Below, piece by piece: positions 15,864-24,158 of a DNA stretch of 27,773 nucleotides. Both the position numbers and the translations under genes were made by a program. Source of the DNA: Spirochaetota bacterium (GTDB taxonomy: Bacteria > Spirochaetota > UBA4802 > JAFGJZ01). Location: assembly GCA_022704645.1 (NCBI GenBank), contig JAKJGA010000007.1, positions 1 through 27,773 of the forward strand, in the 5' to 3' direction. Within the stretch, counting starts at the first letter, position 1. Each line of letters opens with the position of its first letter. The notes under the pieces are model-generated. The model did not search any database. It saw only the letters and a program-made list of their open reading frames with translations, and was not told where the DNA came from.

Positions 15864-15906
15864 ATTTCATCTCCGCTTCGCGGATGGAAAAGGAGATGAG
15901 GATGGG
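15864..15906. repeat. Fragment of the cassette tail repeat
   Basis: This short copy of the tail module (TTTCATCTCCGC-TTC-GCGGATGGAA, then AGGAGATGAGGATGGGGAAT) is found complete at the left end of each intercassette block. It lies between the stop side of the exported 241-residue protein and the hydrolase gene. The CCGC/GCGG hairpin is intact. Confidence 0.75.
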
Positions 15907-15925
15907 GAATATTATATTTATTAAA

Positions 15926-16651
15926 TCAATAAGCTTCACCTAAAACTTGTAACTCCGATATGCATGTATCGTCATACATTGATCCGGGATAAACACTTTC
16001 AATATATAATGTTATCTCAATCGGTTTACCCGGACATCCATCCATATAAACATCACCAATCGGCAAAACATGATATCCCGGTTTATCTTCTAAGGTATAT
16101 CTAAAAAAATAAGTCACCGGAAATCTTTTCGTATAAGATTGTTCACTTGTCCCGCAAGGATTATACTTTCTCATTACAATTGATTTTAAACGATTATTTT
16201 TCTTGAAGAGATCATAATTTTTACCATGTCCTGAATATATGATTAAATAATGAGGAAAAAATATTTTATTAAAATTACTTGAAATCTTCACCCATTCTTT
16301 GAATCCAAAATCTTTTGCACCTTCTACCCAAATGGTTTTTAAATCTCCATCCATCATATTAGATTCCATATAATTGCTATTACCAGTAGAAAGATGAGAT
16401 GAAGCTGTTATTTTTACATTTTTATTACTATAAATGAATAGATTATTATCTTTTTTCATTTTTTGAATAAATTCATCAAATTGTTTTTGTTCATAGAATT
16501 TACAAGAATAATCATAAATATTATCTGTCATTATAGTTTTCTTGTTTTCGGTAATATCTTTAAGCTCATCAAATGTTATTTGTTTATTCTCAGCTTCAAC
16601 AAAAACCGAGACCAAAGAAATACAAATAGTGAAATACAATATCTTTCTCAT
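15926..16651 (-). CDS. Exported protein with discoidin-like (NADase-type glycan-binding) domain
   Basis: This is a 241-residue protein. MRKILYFTICISLVSVFVEA is a signal peptide, with cleavage probably near residue 20 and no lipobox. The middle carries ASSHLSTGNSNYMESNMMDGDLKTIWVEG (about residues 84-112) and then GFKEWVKISSNF. This is the NLxDG...TaWxEG pattern of F5/8-C-type and NADase-type glycan-binding domains, which form a beta-sandwich. A TLYIESVYPGSMYDDTCISELQV close is also typical. The ATG at 16651 is preferred over the GTG at 16660 because AGGTGG precedes it. It follows another exported protein after 73 bases and is bounded by repeat fragments, so it may be the immunity or accessory gene of a decayed cassette. 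Confidence 0.65.
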   Translation of the reverse strand: MRKILYFTICISLVSVFVEAENKQITFDELKDITENKKTIMTDNIYDYSCKFYEQKQFDEFIQKMKKDNNLFIYSNKNVKITASSHLSTGNSNYMESNMMDGDLKTIWVEGAKDFGFKEWVKISSNFNKIFFPHYLIIYSGHGKNYDLFKKNNRLKSIVMRKYNPCGTSEQSYTKRFPVTYFFRYTLEDKPGYHVLPIGDVYMDGCPGKPIEITLYIESVYPGSMYDDTCISELQVLGEAY

Positions 16652-16732
16652 AAAGACCACCTTTAGTTTTCAGGGATATAATTCAATAATCCAGTTGAAT
16701 TGAAATATATTAAAATATAGTCTATTAAATAC

Positions 16733-17626
16733 TCATTTTTCAATTAAATCATATTCAGGACTAATCGAAATATATCTTCTTTCATATTCATACTTACAGC
16801 CGTCAGTTAAAGGGCACTTTTTACTTTTTCCCTTGATTTTATCATAGTAATACAAAGAAGCTGCATCCTCATCATCTGAGAGAAAATATAATAAATTCTT
16901 ACTTCCTGAAATAACATACGAACTAATATCTGAATAATTATCACAAATTGTACCTACGTTATCAATAACAGTATTCAATTTTCCACTATTTAAATTTAGT
17001 TCAATAATTTTATGACCTTGGCCAAAACCCGCAGAAAAATAAACATAATTCCCATCATATGATACAATTGGTCTTTCATCACATTGATATGAGTTAAATG
17101 AAGTTATTCTATTTACTGTTTTTCCTAATACTTTATAAAAACTAAATTTCCCATACTCATCATATACAAAAATAAGATATCCTTTATTAATCGGCATTAA
17201 CTCTAAAGGAACACTGCCGGATATAAACATATTAAATTTATCTATCAATTCTCCACTATACTTGTTTATATTGACTTCATAAGTGTTATCATTTATTTTA
17301 TCGAATTTGTACTTACAAATAACAGAATCATTATCAAAAAAAACATTTTTTGAATCAATTTTAATAAAAATATTTCGTTTGTAACAATATTTGACTATTT
17401 TAGATTTATTTTTATCACAAAAATCTATTAATAATTCTGGTTTATTTTTGCTCCACTCAATCTTGTTTACATTTCCATTAATCAAAATATTTTTCTTATA
17501 AATTCCATTCTCATAAAAAAACAAACATGATTTATTATCTTTAGAATTATACCTTACATCGCAAAATATTTCACCTGCGATTATATTTTCAGTAATAATT
17601 AAAAATAGTAATATAATATATCTCAT
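16733..17626 (-). CDS. Exported protein of unknown function, possibly beta-propeller
   Basis: This 297-residue protein starts with a signal peptide (MRYIILLFLIITENIIAG). The rest is rich in short beta-strand-like segments of the TolB/PD40 kind, for example PIVSYDGNYVYFSAGFGQGHKIIELNLNSGKL near residue 200 and SGSKNLLYFLSDDEDAASLYYYD near 245. I assign no function. The ATG at 17626 has GGAG six bases upstream, which is better than the TTG at 17644. The gene directly follows an intercassette repeat block where an RHS core would be expected, so a toxin gene may have been lost here. Very AT-rich codon use resembles the immunity genes to the right rather than the housekeeping genes. Confidence 0.6.
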   Translation of the reverse strand: MRYIILLFLIITENIIAGEIFCDVRYNSKDNKSCLFFYENGIYKKNILINGNVNKIEWSKNKPELLIDFCDKNKSKIVKYCYKRNIFIKIDSKNVFFDNDSVICKYKFDKINDNTYEVNINKYSGELIDKFNMFISGSVPLELMPINKGYLIFVYDEYGKFSFYKVLGKTVNRITSFNSYQCDERPIVSYDGNYVYFSAGFGQGHKIIELNLNSGKLNTVIDNVGTICDNYSDISSYVISGSKNLLYFLSDDEDAASLYYYDKIKGKSKKCPLTDGCKYEYERRYISISPEYDLIEK

Positions 17627-17644
17627 TTTCAACTCCACGTACAA

Positions 17645-18240
17645 TATTCATCCGATATTACATTCTAAGTGCTTGGCGCACTTTAAATTTCAACTATCAT
17701 TAAAATATTACTTTTTTTTCAATAAATTTATTGATAGAAAGCCCTCTCCCTTATTTCTCTTTCCGTTGGCTTCGCCAATTTCCAAATACATTTTGGGAGA
17801 GGGCGCGAGTTTCCGCACGGAGGCGGAAACATTGCCCGAGAGATGGTCGAAGACCATAGCGGGACAACGCAAGCGTTATCTCGGAGTTTATGGCGTAAAG
17901 CCAAATTTAAGTCATTACCGAAGCAGACACACGTAGAGCACACGATGTGCACCAGTTTGGCGCGCCCAAGGATGGGTTACGCGCCAAAAAGTCTGCTGAG
18001 AAAAAAATATTCTATTGATATTAACGATATATTCCCGCTCATCATACGCGTAATTCTTTCTTCTTCATGATATCTCAACTTGCAATCAACTCTGATCTAT
18101 TCATTACTCTTTTTCTCGCGCTGGCGCTCGATGGAGATTTTTGATTTCAGTCGACAATGCCGGCATTCGTTTCATCTCCGCTTCGCGGATGGAAGTGAAG
18201 ATGAGGAAGGGGAATGCCATCATTGTACACATTATCAACT
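17645..18240. repeat. Intercassette repeat block without an RHS core (block F)
   Basis: From left to right the block holds the AAGTGC/GCACTT hairpin (17667-17683, loop TTGGC), a GCCCTCTCCC/GGGAGAGGGC element (17741-17804) enclosing TTGGC-TTC-GCCAA, a large structured element (17809-18055), and the conserved TCATGATATCTCAA...CTCTATTCATT stretch. The tail module from about 18112 has TCGCGC-TGGC, an ATGCCGGCAT palindrome and CCGC-TTC-GCGG. It matches the other blocks module by module but has no hairpin of the TCAGTCGCC type and no RHS core fragment. No gene is supported inside it. Confidence 0.8.
17809..17997. other. Multi-stem structured element, copy 1
   Basis: The stems in order are GTTTCCGC/GCGGAAAC (17809-17830), then a three-way junction closed by CCGAGA (17836-17841) and TCTCGG (17879-17884). 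Inside the junction are ATGGTC-GAA-GACCAT and AACGC-AA-GCGTT. An outer stem AGCAGAC (17922-17928) / GTCTGCT (17991-17997) encloses GCACA-CGA-TGTGC (17938-17950) and TTTGGCGCG/CGCGCCAAA (17956-17988). A second copy lies at 25291-25546 with one stem replaced by a different complementary pair. It could be a folded RNA or a single-strand DNA substrate; no known RNA family is claimed. Confidence 0.6.
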
Positions 18241-18255
18241 GCAGAAGCATACCAA

Positions 18256-18798
18256 TTACACACCAAAAATAGGATATGTCCGAACTCGTCTCATGTTTCG
18301 GTGTAATTTTTTTTCACCTTTTAATTCATATAATTTATTGTTTTCTTTTATAACAATATAATATTCCATTACTATATCTTTATATTTAACATATTCATAA
18401 TCATAATTCATATAAATATCCCAGCCAAATCGAATTTGCTTTTCTTTCAATAAAGCATTAAACGAACTATAATCTTTTGCATTTTCTCCTACACCAACTG
18501 AAACATTATTAAAATTCATAATTTTATCATCATCAATTTTCATTTTGATATCGATGTTAACCAATTCAAATTCCTTTTCACTCCTAATCGAACAACTTGA
18601 ATTTAGATAATACTTGGGATTTTCTTCTTCGTAGTAACTTTTATTGCAATATACATATTCTAATTCAACTTTTACATTTTCACTTAATTGGAAAATATTT
18701 TCTTTCTTGTCATCGCTATCTTTATACTCAATTACATCATGATAAGCACATGCTTCAAAAAAAATAATCACAGAAAAAATAAATATAATTCTTTTCAT
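18256..18798 (-). CDS. Lipoprotein, probable immunity protein of cassette 4
   Basis: This is a 180-residue protein with a lipoprotein signal (MKRIIFIFSVIIFFEAC, lipobox FEAC, cysteine at 17). It should therefore be anchored in a membrane facing the periplasm. The mature part is strongly charged and beta-rich, and I recognise no family. GGAG precedes the ATG by eight bases. It lies 28 bases after the stop of the Rhs cassette 4 toxin on the same strand and before a repeat block, the position taken by the immunity gene in each cassette. A periplasmic location suggests the matching toxin acts outside the cytoplasm. The immunity role is inferred from position only. Confidence 0.65.
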   Translation of the reverse strand: MKRIIFIFSVIIFFEACAYHDVIEYKDSDDKKENIFQLSENVKVELEYVYCNKSYYEEENPKYYLNSSCSIRSEKEFELVNIDIKMKIDDDKIMNFNNVSVGVGENAKDYSSFNALLKEKQIRFGWDIYMNYDYEYVKYKDIVMEYYIVIKENNKLYELKGEKKLHRNMRRVRTYPIFGV

Positions 18799-18826
18799 TT
18801 AAAAAACTCCTTCAATTTATTATTTT

Positions 18827-19878
18827 TTACATATTATAAGGTTCAAAATTATTTTCTTTTCCCTTCATTAGTATTTCCTTTATTTCGTTAATATTATTCT
18901 TCACTTCATTTACCTTGCGATTTATTTTTTCCTCAGGATTATAGATTGGACTTTTCCTATATTCATATATATTATGATTAGCTGTTTCTTTAGGGCCTTT
19001 TGATGGATCATATCTATCAAAATGAACTTTCGGTATCTTATTTCCATTTTTATCTTTACTATATTCAAAATGAATATTATTAAAGCGATAACTGTCATTT
19101 TTACCGCCTGTTTTTCTTGAGAAATGCGCCCAAGCTCCATCTCTTAAAATTCCTCTAGCATCACTTGTTTCATATTCTCCTTTTATGAATGGATCTTTAT
19201 TCCAATCAACAGGAGTTTTATTGACATCAGTTATCTCTACACCTGTCGGACCAAAATATTCACTTTTACTTGTCCTTGTTTTTTCATCAGATACTTTATA
19301 CGCTTCATTTACTGCCATAATTATTGCACAGACTTCTTTATTAGCTTTACCTTCCGCATTACATTTATTTTTTTCCAAATAATCATAGAGTCTTTTTGCC
19401 TGATTTCCTTTGACCCACCTTTTATCACATGTCGGAACGGCATTCTCCGGTTCGCATATCTCATAATACGTATTTCCACATGAATTATTATTAAGACCAA
19501 AACTGCTAAGACTCGCCCGTGTTGCTTCATCTGTTACTTCTTTATGTCCAGTCGGGTCTTTATATCTTACAGGATTACCTTTGCAATAACTGAATCTATT
19601 CCAACTCTGGGTACTATATTCCTCTGGAATAATGTTATCCGCCGTAACAAACCGTCCTATTTCCGCTTCGTAATATCTGGCGTTATAGAAATAGTAACCG
19701 GTCTCCGGATCAAGTTCCTGCGAATTGAATTTCGGTCTGTTTGTTTTGTCTCCTTCTTGTACCCTGCTCGGCGCTTTTGGACATCCTGTCCGCGCCTCGT
19801 TTAAAGCCTCCTGCTTCTGATATCGCCGTATGGTTTGTATTCAGTTCTCGTTACAGCATCGCCTTTATCGACATTCAA
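18827..19878 (-). pseudogene. Truncated, frameshifted Rhs core with C-terminal toxin domain (cassette 4)
   Basis: The RHS core fragment (NVDKGDAVTRTEYKPYG, then QEGDKTNRPKFNSQELDPETGYYFYNARYYEAE) ends in NRFSYCKGNPVRYKDPTGH. A 58-bp insertion at 19765-19822 replaces five bases of the other copies, shifts the frame and brings in a stop, so the core cannot be translated through. Downstream the frame is open to 18827, giving a unique tail of about 235 residues after the DPTGH junction. The tail has several cysteines (SCGNTYYEICEPENAVPTCDKRW), an AVNEAY segment and GAWAHFSRKTGGKNDSYRFNNIHFEY. I do not recognise the toxin family. The cysteines and the lipoprotein partner fit an extracytoplasmic toxin. 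The fragment begins at a TTG without ribosome binding site. Confidence 0.75.
19765..19822. repeat. 58-bp hairpin insertion in the RHS core
   Basis: Comparison with the core copies at 22.9-23.1, 24.8-25.1 and 27.0-27.3 kb shows a block absent from all three. It has the stem GGCGC-TTTT-GGACA-TCC-TGTCC-GCGCC at 19770-19796. No target duplication is evident, and five bases (ACGTT) of the normal core are missing. It resembles a small mobile or templated hairpin rather than a tandem slip. Confidence 0.7.
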
Positions 19879-20400
19879 AGGGACGAGGAGCTCAGTCGCC
19901 GCTCCTCTTCCCTTTGAGATCCCACTCCTGGCTTTTGTCGGGCGAATTCCTCGTACCGGCTTTGCCGGATACTGCGGTCGCCCGAGTTGAGTCCGACTTC
20001 GTCGAACATTTTAAATTATTTTTCTCCCATTCATCTCTTTCTGAAGTGCTTAGCGCACTTTGGAATTTCAACTATTATTAATCTTTTCTTAATGTTCAAT
20101 AAATATATTGATAGAAAGCCCTCTCCCGCTTTATTCTTTCCGTTGGCTTCGCCAATTTTCAAATACATTTTGGGAGAGGGCTCGTCACACACAACAGCGC
20201 GGTGAGGGCAAGTAATTCTTTCTCCTTCATGATGGCTCAACTTTCATTCAACTCAGCTCTATTCATTCATCTTTTTCTCGCGCTGACGCGCGATGGAGAT
20301 TTTTGATTTCAATCGACAATGCCGGCATTCATATCATCTCCGCTTCGCGGATGGAAGAGGAGATGTGGAAGATGGATGCCATCATTGTACACATTGTGTG
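19876..20400. repeat. Intercassette repeat block (block B)
   Basis: The block starts with a hairpin of 15 pairs out of 16 and loop TCAGTCGCC (19876-19916). A CGGGCGA/TCGCCCG stem enclosing CCGGC-TTT-GCCGG follows, then TCCGAC-TTC-GTCGaA with one broken pair, the AAGTGC/GCACTT hairpin (20044-20060) and an AGCCCTCTCCC/GGGAGAGGGCT element at about 20116-20181. The TTCATGATGGCTCAA...CTATTCATTCAT stretch and the tail module (about 20276-20395) close it. It separates immunity gene 3 from core 4. No gene is supported here. Confidence 0.82.
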
Positions 20401-20408
20401 TATTATAA

Positions 20409-20918
20409 TTAAAATTTTTTTATTAATTTCAATGTCTCATAATCTGATTCAGAATTTGCCCTAAACATATAGAATATTGAGCTCTCTTCTCTTGCCATTT
20501 CAAAAACCTCACCACTCTCAAATTCTATAAATTGTTTAAACAAATTAATAAAATCATTTTCCACAATCCTTTTATAAATATCCTTTGACGCTGAAAAACA
20601 AACATGCCCTCTACCTCTTGTCATATATACATCATAATCAAAAGCAGCTTGTTTGAAATTATCCGGCAAAGAATATATAGATAACCAATTTATCTTATCT
20701 CCTTGTTCTATTGATTTGGACATCTTTTTCTCTGACTTATTCATTGTCATAACTTTACCTGTCTTCATAGTAGCACTTTCTATTGAAAAATAATTTGCTT
20801 TTAATCCCAACCCTTCAATATAATCCTTACATGATTTATACCATTTCATCCATATTTCTTTATTATCATTAATGGAACCATACAAACTCACAGTTTTCAT
20901 TAAATTATTATTTCTCAC
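20409..20918 (-). CDS. Probable cytoplasmic immunity protein of cassette 3
   Basis: This 169-residue soluble protein has no signal peptide or membrane span. I chose GTG at 20918 (MRNNNLMKTVSLYG) because AAGGAG lies six bases upstream, while the longer TTG start at 20939 has none and overlaps the toxin stop. With that start it lies 13 bases after the original end of the cassette 3 toxin (stop at 20934-20932). The sequence is acidic at its C-terminus and I do not recognise a family. A cytoplasmic immunity protein fits a nuclease-like toxin. The IS element now separates it from most of its toxin gene, and it may have lost its upstream transcription. Confidence 0.65.
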   Translation of the reverse strand: MRNNNLMKTVSLYGSINDNKEIWMKWYKSCKDYIEGLGLKANYFSIESATMKTGKVMTMNKSEKKMSKSIEQGDKINWLSIYSLPDNFKQAAFDYDVYMTRGRGHVCFSASKDIYKRIVENDFINLFKQFIEFESGEVFEMAREESSIFYMFRANSESDYETLKLIKKF

Positions 20919-20931
20919 ATCAAACTCCTTA

Positions 20932-21056
20932 TTATTCAATTTTTTTAATACGAATTTTTCCAGCTTTATCCCCTAAATAATCCTGCGTTTCTTCCATTCT
21001 TTTATATAATTTATCCAAATCATCTGTTTTACTTGGAACTTCAGTTTGATCTATTA
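20932..21056 (-). pseudogene. Severed 3' end of the cassette 3 Rhs toxin
   Basis: Removing the IS and one copy of its ATTA duplication joins this piece in frame to the toxin gene at 22252. The continuation reads DQTEVPSKTDDLDKLYKRME and then a further 19 residues ending in IRIKKIE and a TAA at 20934-20932. These 39 residues are missing from the truncated product and include the DQxEVxSK motif. The reading frame stays open across the whole reconstructed junction, so the insertion is probably recent. Confidence 0.85.
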
Positions 21057-21135
21057 TGACCTGCCCCCGAAAGGTGAACCATTTTTAGAGGGAAAAACTC
21101 TTGCAGTAAAGAAATAAAAAAAGCAGGAGTAAAGA

Positions 21136-21402
21136 ATGAAAAGAAAAAGATTTACAGAACAACAGATTCACGACATTTTAAAAGAGTCGGAAGCCGGTGC
21201 GAACTCACTAGAATTATGCCGGAAGTACGGAATAAGCAAAAATACCTTCTACAACTGGCGATCAAAATATGGAGGAATGGAAGTATCAGATCTCCAGAAA
21301 ATGAGGTCACTGGAAGATGAGAATTCCAAACTCAAAAAGCTTGTGGCAGAGCAAGCGCTCGATGTTATGGCTTTAAAGGCGATGCTTGCAAAAAAGTATT
21401 AA
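21136..21402 (+). CDS. IS3-family transposase OrfA (helix-turn-helix)
   Basis: This is an 88-residue protein with a helix-turn-helix (FTEQQIHDILKESEAGANSLELCRKYGISKNTFYNWRSKYGG, residues 5-46), followed by a coiled-coil segment (MRSLEDENSKLKKLVAEQALDVMALKAML). AGGAG lies seven bases before the ATG. Near its end the heptamer A AAA AAG (21390-21396) is set exactly in the zero frame, the classical -1 frameshift signal of IS3 elements. OrfA alone is usually a DNA-binding regulator, and the OrfAB fusion is the transposase. Confidence 0.93.
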   Translation: MKRKRFTEQQIHDILKESEAGANSLELCRKYGISKNTFYNWRSKYGGMEVSDLQKMRSLEDENSKLKKLVAEQALDVMALKAMLAKKY

Positions 21403-22205
21403 GCCGGGAACAGAAGAAAGAAGCAGTTTCGGCGGCAAAGGATTATATCAGCGAAAGACGCTCGTGTGAACTCGCCAGCCTGCATCGAAATGTGTACCGG
21501 CATAAACGTGTTATAAAGGATGAAGAATTGAAATCTGAAATCCGGGAAATTGCTTTAAAGAGAAAGCGTTTCGGATATCGCCGGATATGTGAGGTTTTGA
21601 GGAAAAAGAGAATAGTGAATCACAAAAAAGTTTATCGAATTTATTGTGAGATGGACCTTAAATACAGGCGTAAACGCAGCAAGAAAAGATATTGCGGAGA
21701 AAAAATTCCAATTCTAATTCCAAACACAATCGATGAACGGTGGTCGATGGATTTTGTCAGCGATAGTTTGTATAATGGAAGGAAATTCAGAACATTCAAC
21801 TTGATAGATGATTGTTCGCGTGAAGCTATAGTTCAACATGTTGATTTTTCTATAACCGGAAAACGTCTTGTGAGAATATTTGATGAGTTAAAAGAGAGAA
21901 GAATTTTACCAAAGCAGATTGTATGTGATAACGGAACTGAATTTACTTCTAAAGCTTTTAGAAAATGGGCAGATCAAAATCATGTCGAGATTCATTATAT
22001 TGACAAAGGAAAACCGACGCAGAATGCGTTTGTAGAAAGTTTTAATGGAAAGTTCAGGGATGAATGTCTCAATGAAGAATGGTTCGAAAGTATTTCAGAT
22101 GCTCGGTCGAAAATTGAAGCATGGAGAATAGATTATAATACGGAACGTCCTCATAAAGGATTAGGTGGATTATCTCCGTATGAATTTATTGCAAAAATTG
22201 CATGA
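21396..22205 (+). CDS. IS3-family transposase OrfB (rve/DDE integrase domain)
   Basis: This frame is entered by -1 slippage at 21390-21396 and reads VLSREQKKEAVSAAKDYISERRSCELASLHRNVYRHKR before the part that could start alone at GTG 21492. The fusion would be about 356 residues. The catalytic triad is visible: D in WSMDFVSD, D in IVCDNGTEF, and E in QNAFVESFNGKFRDECL. The last block, together with FNGKFRDECLNEEWF, is typical of the IS407 group. No stop interrupts the frame. Confidence 0.9.
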   Translation, partial: VLSREQKKEAVSAAKDYISERRSCELASLHRNVYRHKRVIKDEELKSEIREIALKRKRFGYRRICEVLRKKRIVNHKKVYRIYCEMDLKYRRKRSKKRYCGEKIPILIPNTIDERWSMDFVSDSLYNGRKFRTFNLIDDCSREAIVQHVDFSITGKRLVRIFDELKERRILPKQIVCDNGTEFTSKAFRKWADQNHVEIHYIDKGKPTQNAFVESFNGKFRDECLNEEWFESISDARSKIEAWRIDYNTERPHKGLGGLSPYEFIAKIA

Positions 22206-22225
22206 GTTTTCCTTCATGTAGTGGT

Positions 22226-23131
22226 TCAAAAAACAGGGAGCACGTCAATTATTCCATTCATTTTTTCAGTTAATACATCCAGTCTTCTATTTTTTTGTCC
22301 TTTAGCCAAATCAACAACATTACTTAACCCTTTATTCAAAAACACTTTTTTCACTTCAGGATTCATTGCTTCTTTAATTCCAACATTAACTATGGTATCC
22401 CAATGACCAAGCGTTTTATTATTATGAGGAAGTTTCGATGGTACTATTTTCCTGGCAACATCATCACCATATTTTTCAGAAATTTGTTCAATCAGTTTTT
22501 GACCAGAAGACCAAACATTATCACTATTCTTGGAGATTTTTTTAGACGTATTAGTTTTTAATACACTTTCTAAAGCTTTCTCTGCATTTTTTACACCTTT
22601 TTTTGCTGTTTTAACAACAGCTGGATTACCTATAAACGCTGTCAAAAGAGCTAAGTCTATATCACTTCTATCTTCAGGAAGAAAAAATGATACTGCTTTG
22701 TTTGCCGCACCACAAAATCCCCAATAAGAAGCGGCAACAATATCGCCACTTGATGCAGTTTCTTTTGCTACGCTTAATTGACTATCGGCTGATTCTTCAA
22801 GAACTCCCTTAAGTTCACTTAGAAAGTTAGAAATTTCATCAGCTGGGTCATGCCCCGTCGGGTCTTTATATCTTACAGGATTACCTTTGCAATAACTGAA
22901 TCTATTCCAACTCTGGGTACTATATTCCTCTGGAATAATGTTATCCGCCGTAACAAACCGTCCTATCTCCGCTTCGTAATACCTGGCGTTATAGAAATAA
23001 TATCCGGTCTCCGGATCCAGCTCCTGCGAGTTGAACTTCGGCCTGTTTGTCTTGTCGCCCTCCTGAATCCACGTTTCACCGTACGGCTTATATTCTGTTC
23101 TCGTTACCGCGTCGCCTTTATCGACATTCAA
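22226..23131 (-). pseudogene. Rhs core plus nuclease-like toxin domain, truncated by IS insertion (cassette 3)
   Basis: An RHS core fragment runs from NVDKGDAV to NRFSYCKGNPVRYKDPTGH (about 100 residues). A unique tail of about 200 residues follows: HDPADEISNFLSELKGVLEESADSQ, a hydrophobic helix WGFCGAANKAVSFFL, then SGQKLIEQISEKYGDDVARKIVPSKLPHNNKTLGHWDTIVNVG and RRLDVLTEKMNGII. At this point the gene enters the IS and ends in six foreign codons (DVLPVF). The intact version continued with DQTEVPSK, so D of RRLD and E/K of EVPSK would form a PD-(D/E)xK-like nuclease site. That assignment is inference from the motif. The core starts at a TTG without ribosome binding site. Confidence 0.75.
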
Positions 23132-23515
23132 AGGGACGAGGAGCTCAGTCGCCGCTCCTCATCCCTTTGAGATCCCACTCCTGGCTTTTGTCGGGCGAAT
23201 TCCTCGTACCGGCTTTGCCGGTTACTGCGGTCGCCCGAGTTGAGTCCGACTTCGTCGGACATTTTAAATTATTTTTCTCCCATTCATCTCTTTCTGAAGT
23301 GCTTAGCGCACTTTTACGCGCAACTCTTTCTTCCTCATGATATCCCAACTTGCAATCTACTCTGCTCTATTCATTCATCTCTTCTCGCTCTGGCGCGCGA
23401 TGGAGATTTTTGATTTCAATCGACAATGCCGGCATTCATCTCATCTCCGCTTCGCGGATGGAAGTGGAAATATGGAAGGGAGAATAGCATCATTGTACAA
23501 TATTATCAACTATAG
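23129..23515. repeat. Intercassette repeat block (block C)
   Basis: This is the shortest complete block. It holds the 16-position hairpin with loop TCAGTCGCC (23129-23169), CGGGCGA/TCGCCCG enclosing CCGGC-TTT-GCCGG, TCCGAC-TTC-GTCGGA and AAGTGC-TTAGC-GCACTT (23297-23313). It then runs directly through TTACGCGCAACTC into TTCCTCATGATATCCCAA and the tail module from about 23388. The large structured element of blocks D and F is absent. No gene is supported here. Confidence 0.82.
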
Positions 23516-23531
23516 AGACAGTTTTTGATGA

Positions 23532-24158
23532 TCACCTGAATCCTCTTGGTTGCTCTGTGGTTACTATGTAATTGTTTTTTAAAATTAAATCAATTTGTTC
23601 ATCGATATTCCTTTTAATTCTTTTACGCTCCAACTCAATGAATTCTTTTGGATCATCTACTCTAACGACTCCTTTCTCAGTCACAGTTAAATATCCATCA
23701 CAATTAGGGTCGGAGGCAAATTCCTCCACCTGCTCAATTCTTCCATCTAATATTACTTTGCGTACAGGTATTAGACATTCATAATGCCCATTCACAAGAG
23801 AATTAAGACGCCCATGTAACTCATTCGAAATTTTATCAACAATTTCTTCAAATGATCTTAACTCTAAATATTCATCAACCCAAGATGCATCATACTGTTC
23901 AACAACAAGTGGCAAATTATATATCACATTTTCATGAACAATATCCCTAATTATTTCTTTACTCTTTGTAAAATTATATGGCTCAACATAAAAATCAATC
24001 ATATTATATTTTCTGTTAATTTTGATCATTAAATATATATTGTCGTTTTTAAAAATTAACAACTGTATACTTGCATCAGATCTTGTTCTCAGGTATCTAA
24101 AATTTGGCAATACATCTTTAAACTTCAACACAACATCTTTTCGCTTTGGAATATTCAT
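23532..24158 (-). CDS. Probable cytoplasmic immunity protein of cassette 2
   Basis: This 208-residue soluble, charged protein has no signal peptide. The N-terminal part is beta-rich (DVVLKFKDVLPNFRYLRTRSDASIQLLIFKNDNIYLMIKI), and the end carries a basic-acidic helix (ELERKRIKRNIDEQIDLIL). I recognise no family. Its ATG overlaps the stop codon of the cassette 2 toxin as ATGA, so translation is coupled to the toxin, the usual design of toxin-immunity pairs. A cytoplasmic location suggests that the toxin acts inside the target cell. The function is inferred from the coupling and from the repeated cassette layout. Confidence 0.7.
   Translation of the reverse strand: MNIPKRKDVVLKFKDVLPNFRYLRTRSDASIQLLIFKNDNIYLMIKINRKYNMIDFYVEPYNFTKSKEIIRDIVHENVIYNLPLVVEQYDASWVDEYLELRSFEEIVDKISNELHGRLNSLVNGHYECLIPVRKVILDGRIEQVEEFASDPNCDGYLTVTEKGVVRVDDPKEFIELERKRIKRNIDEQIDLILKNNYIVTTEQPRGFR

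Larger units (their letters stand above)
21057..22247 (+). mobile_element. IS3-family insertion sequence, IS407-group type, complete
   Basis: This 1191-bp element has imperfect terminal inverted repeats, TGACCTGCCCCC at the left and TGACGTGCTCCC (complement) at the right, followed by a shared TGAACCA. It is flanked by a 4-bp direct repeat ATTA (21053-21056 and 22248-22251). Four-base duplications and TGACCTGCCCCC-like ends are typical of the IS407 group. It carries orfA and an overlapping orfB joined by a slippery A6G site. It sits inside the cassette 3 toxin gene, in opposite orientation. Both reading frames and the DDE residues are intact, so it may still be active. Confidence 0.93.

Noticed and set aside
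17728..18361. Several small frames on both strands in block F
   Set aside because: They cross repeat modules and stems; no start signals or family resemblance.
20919..20939. TTG start for the cassette 3 immunity gene
   Set aside because: It lacks a ribosome binding site and overlaps the restored toxin stop; the GTG at 20918 has AAGGAG at the right distance.
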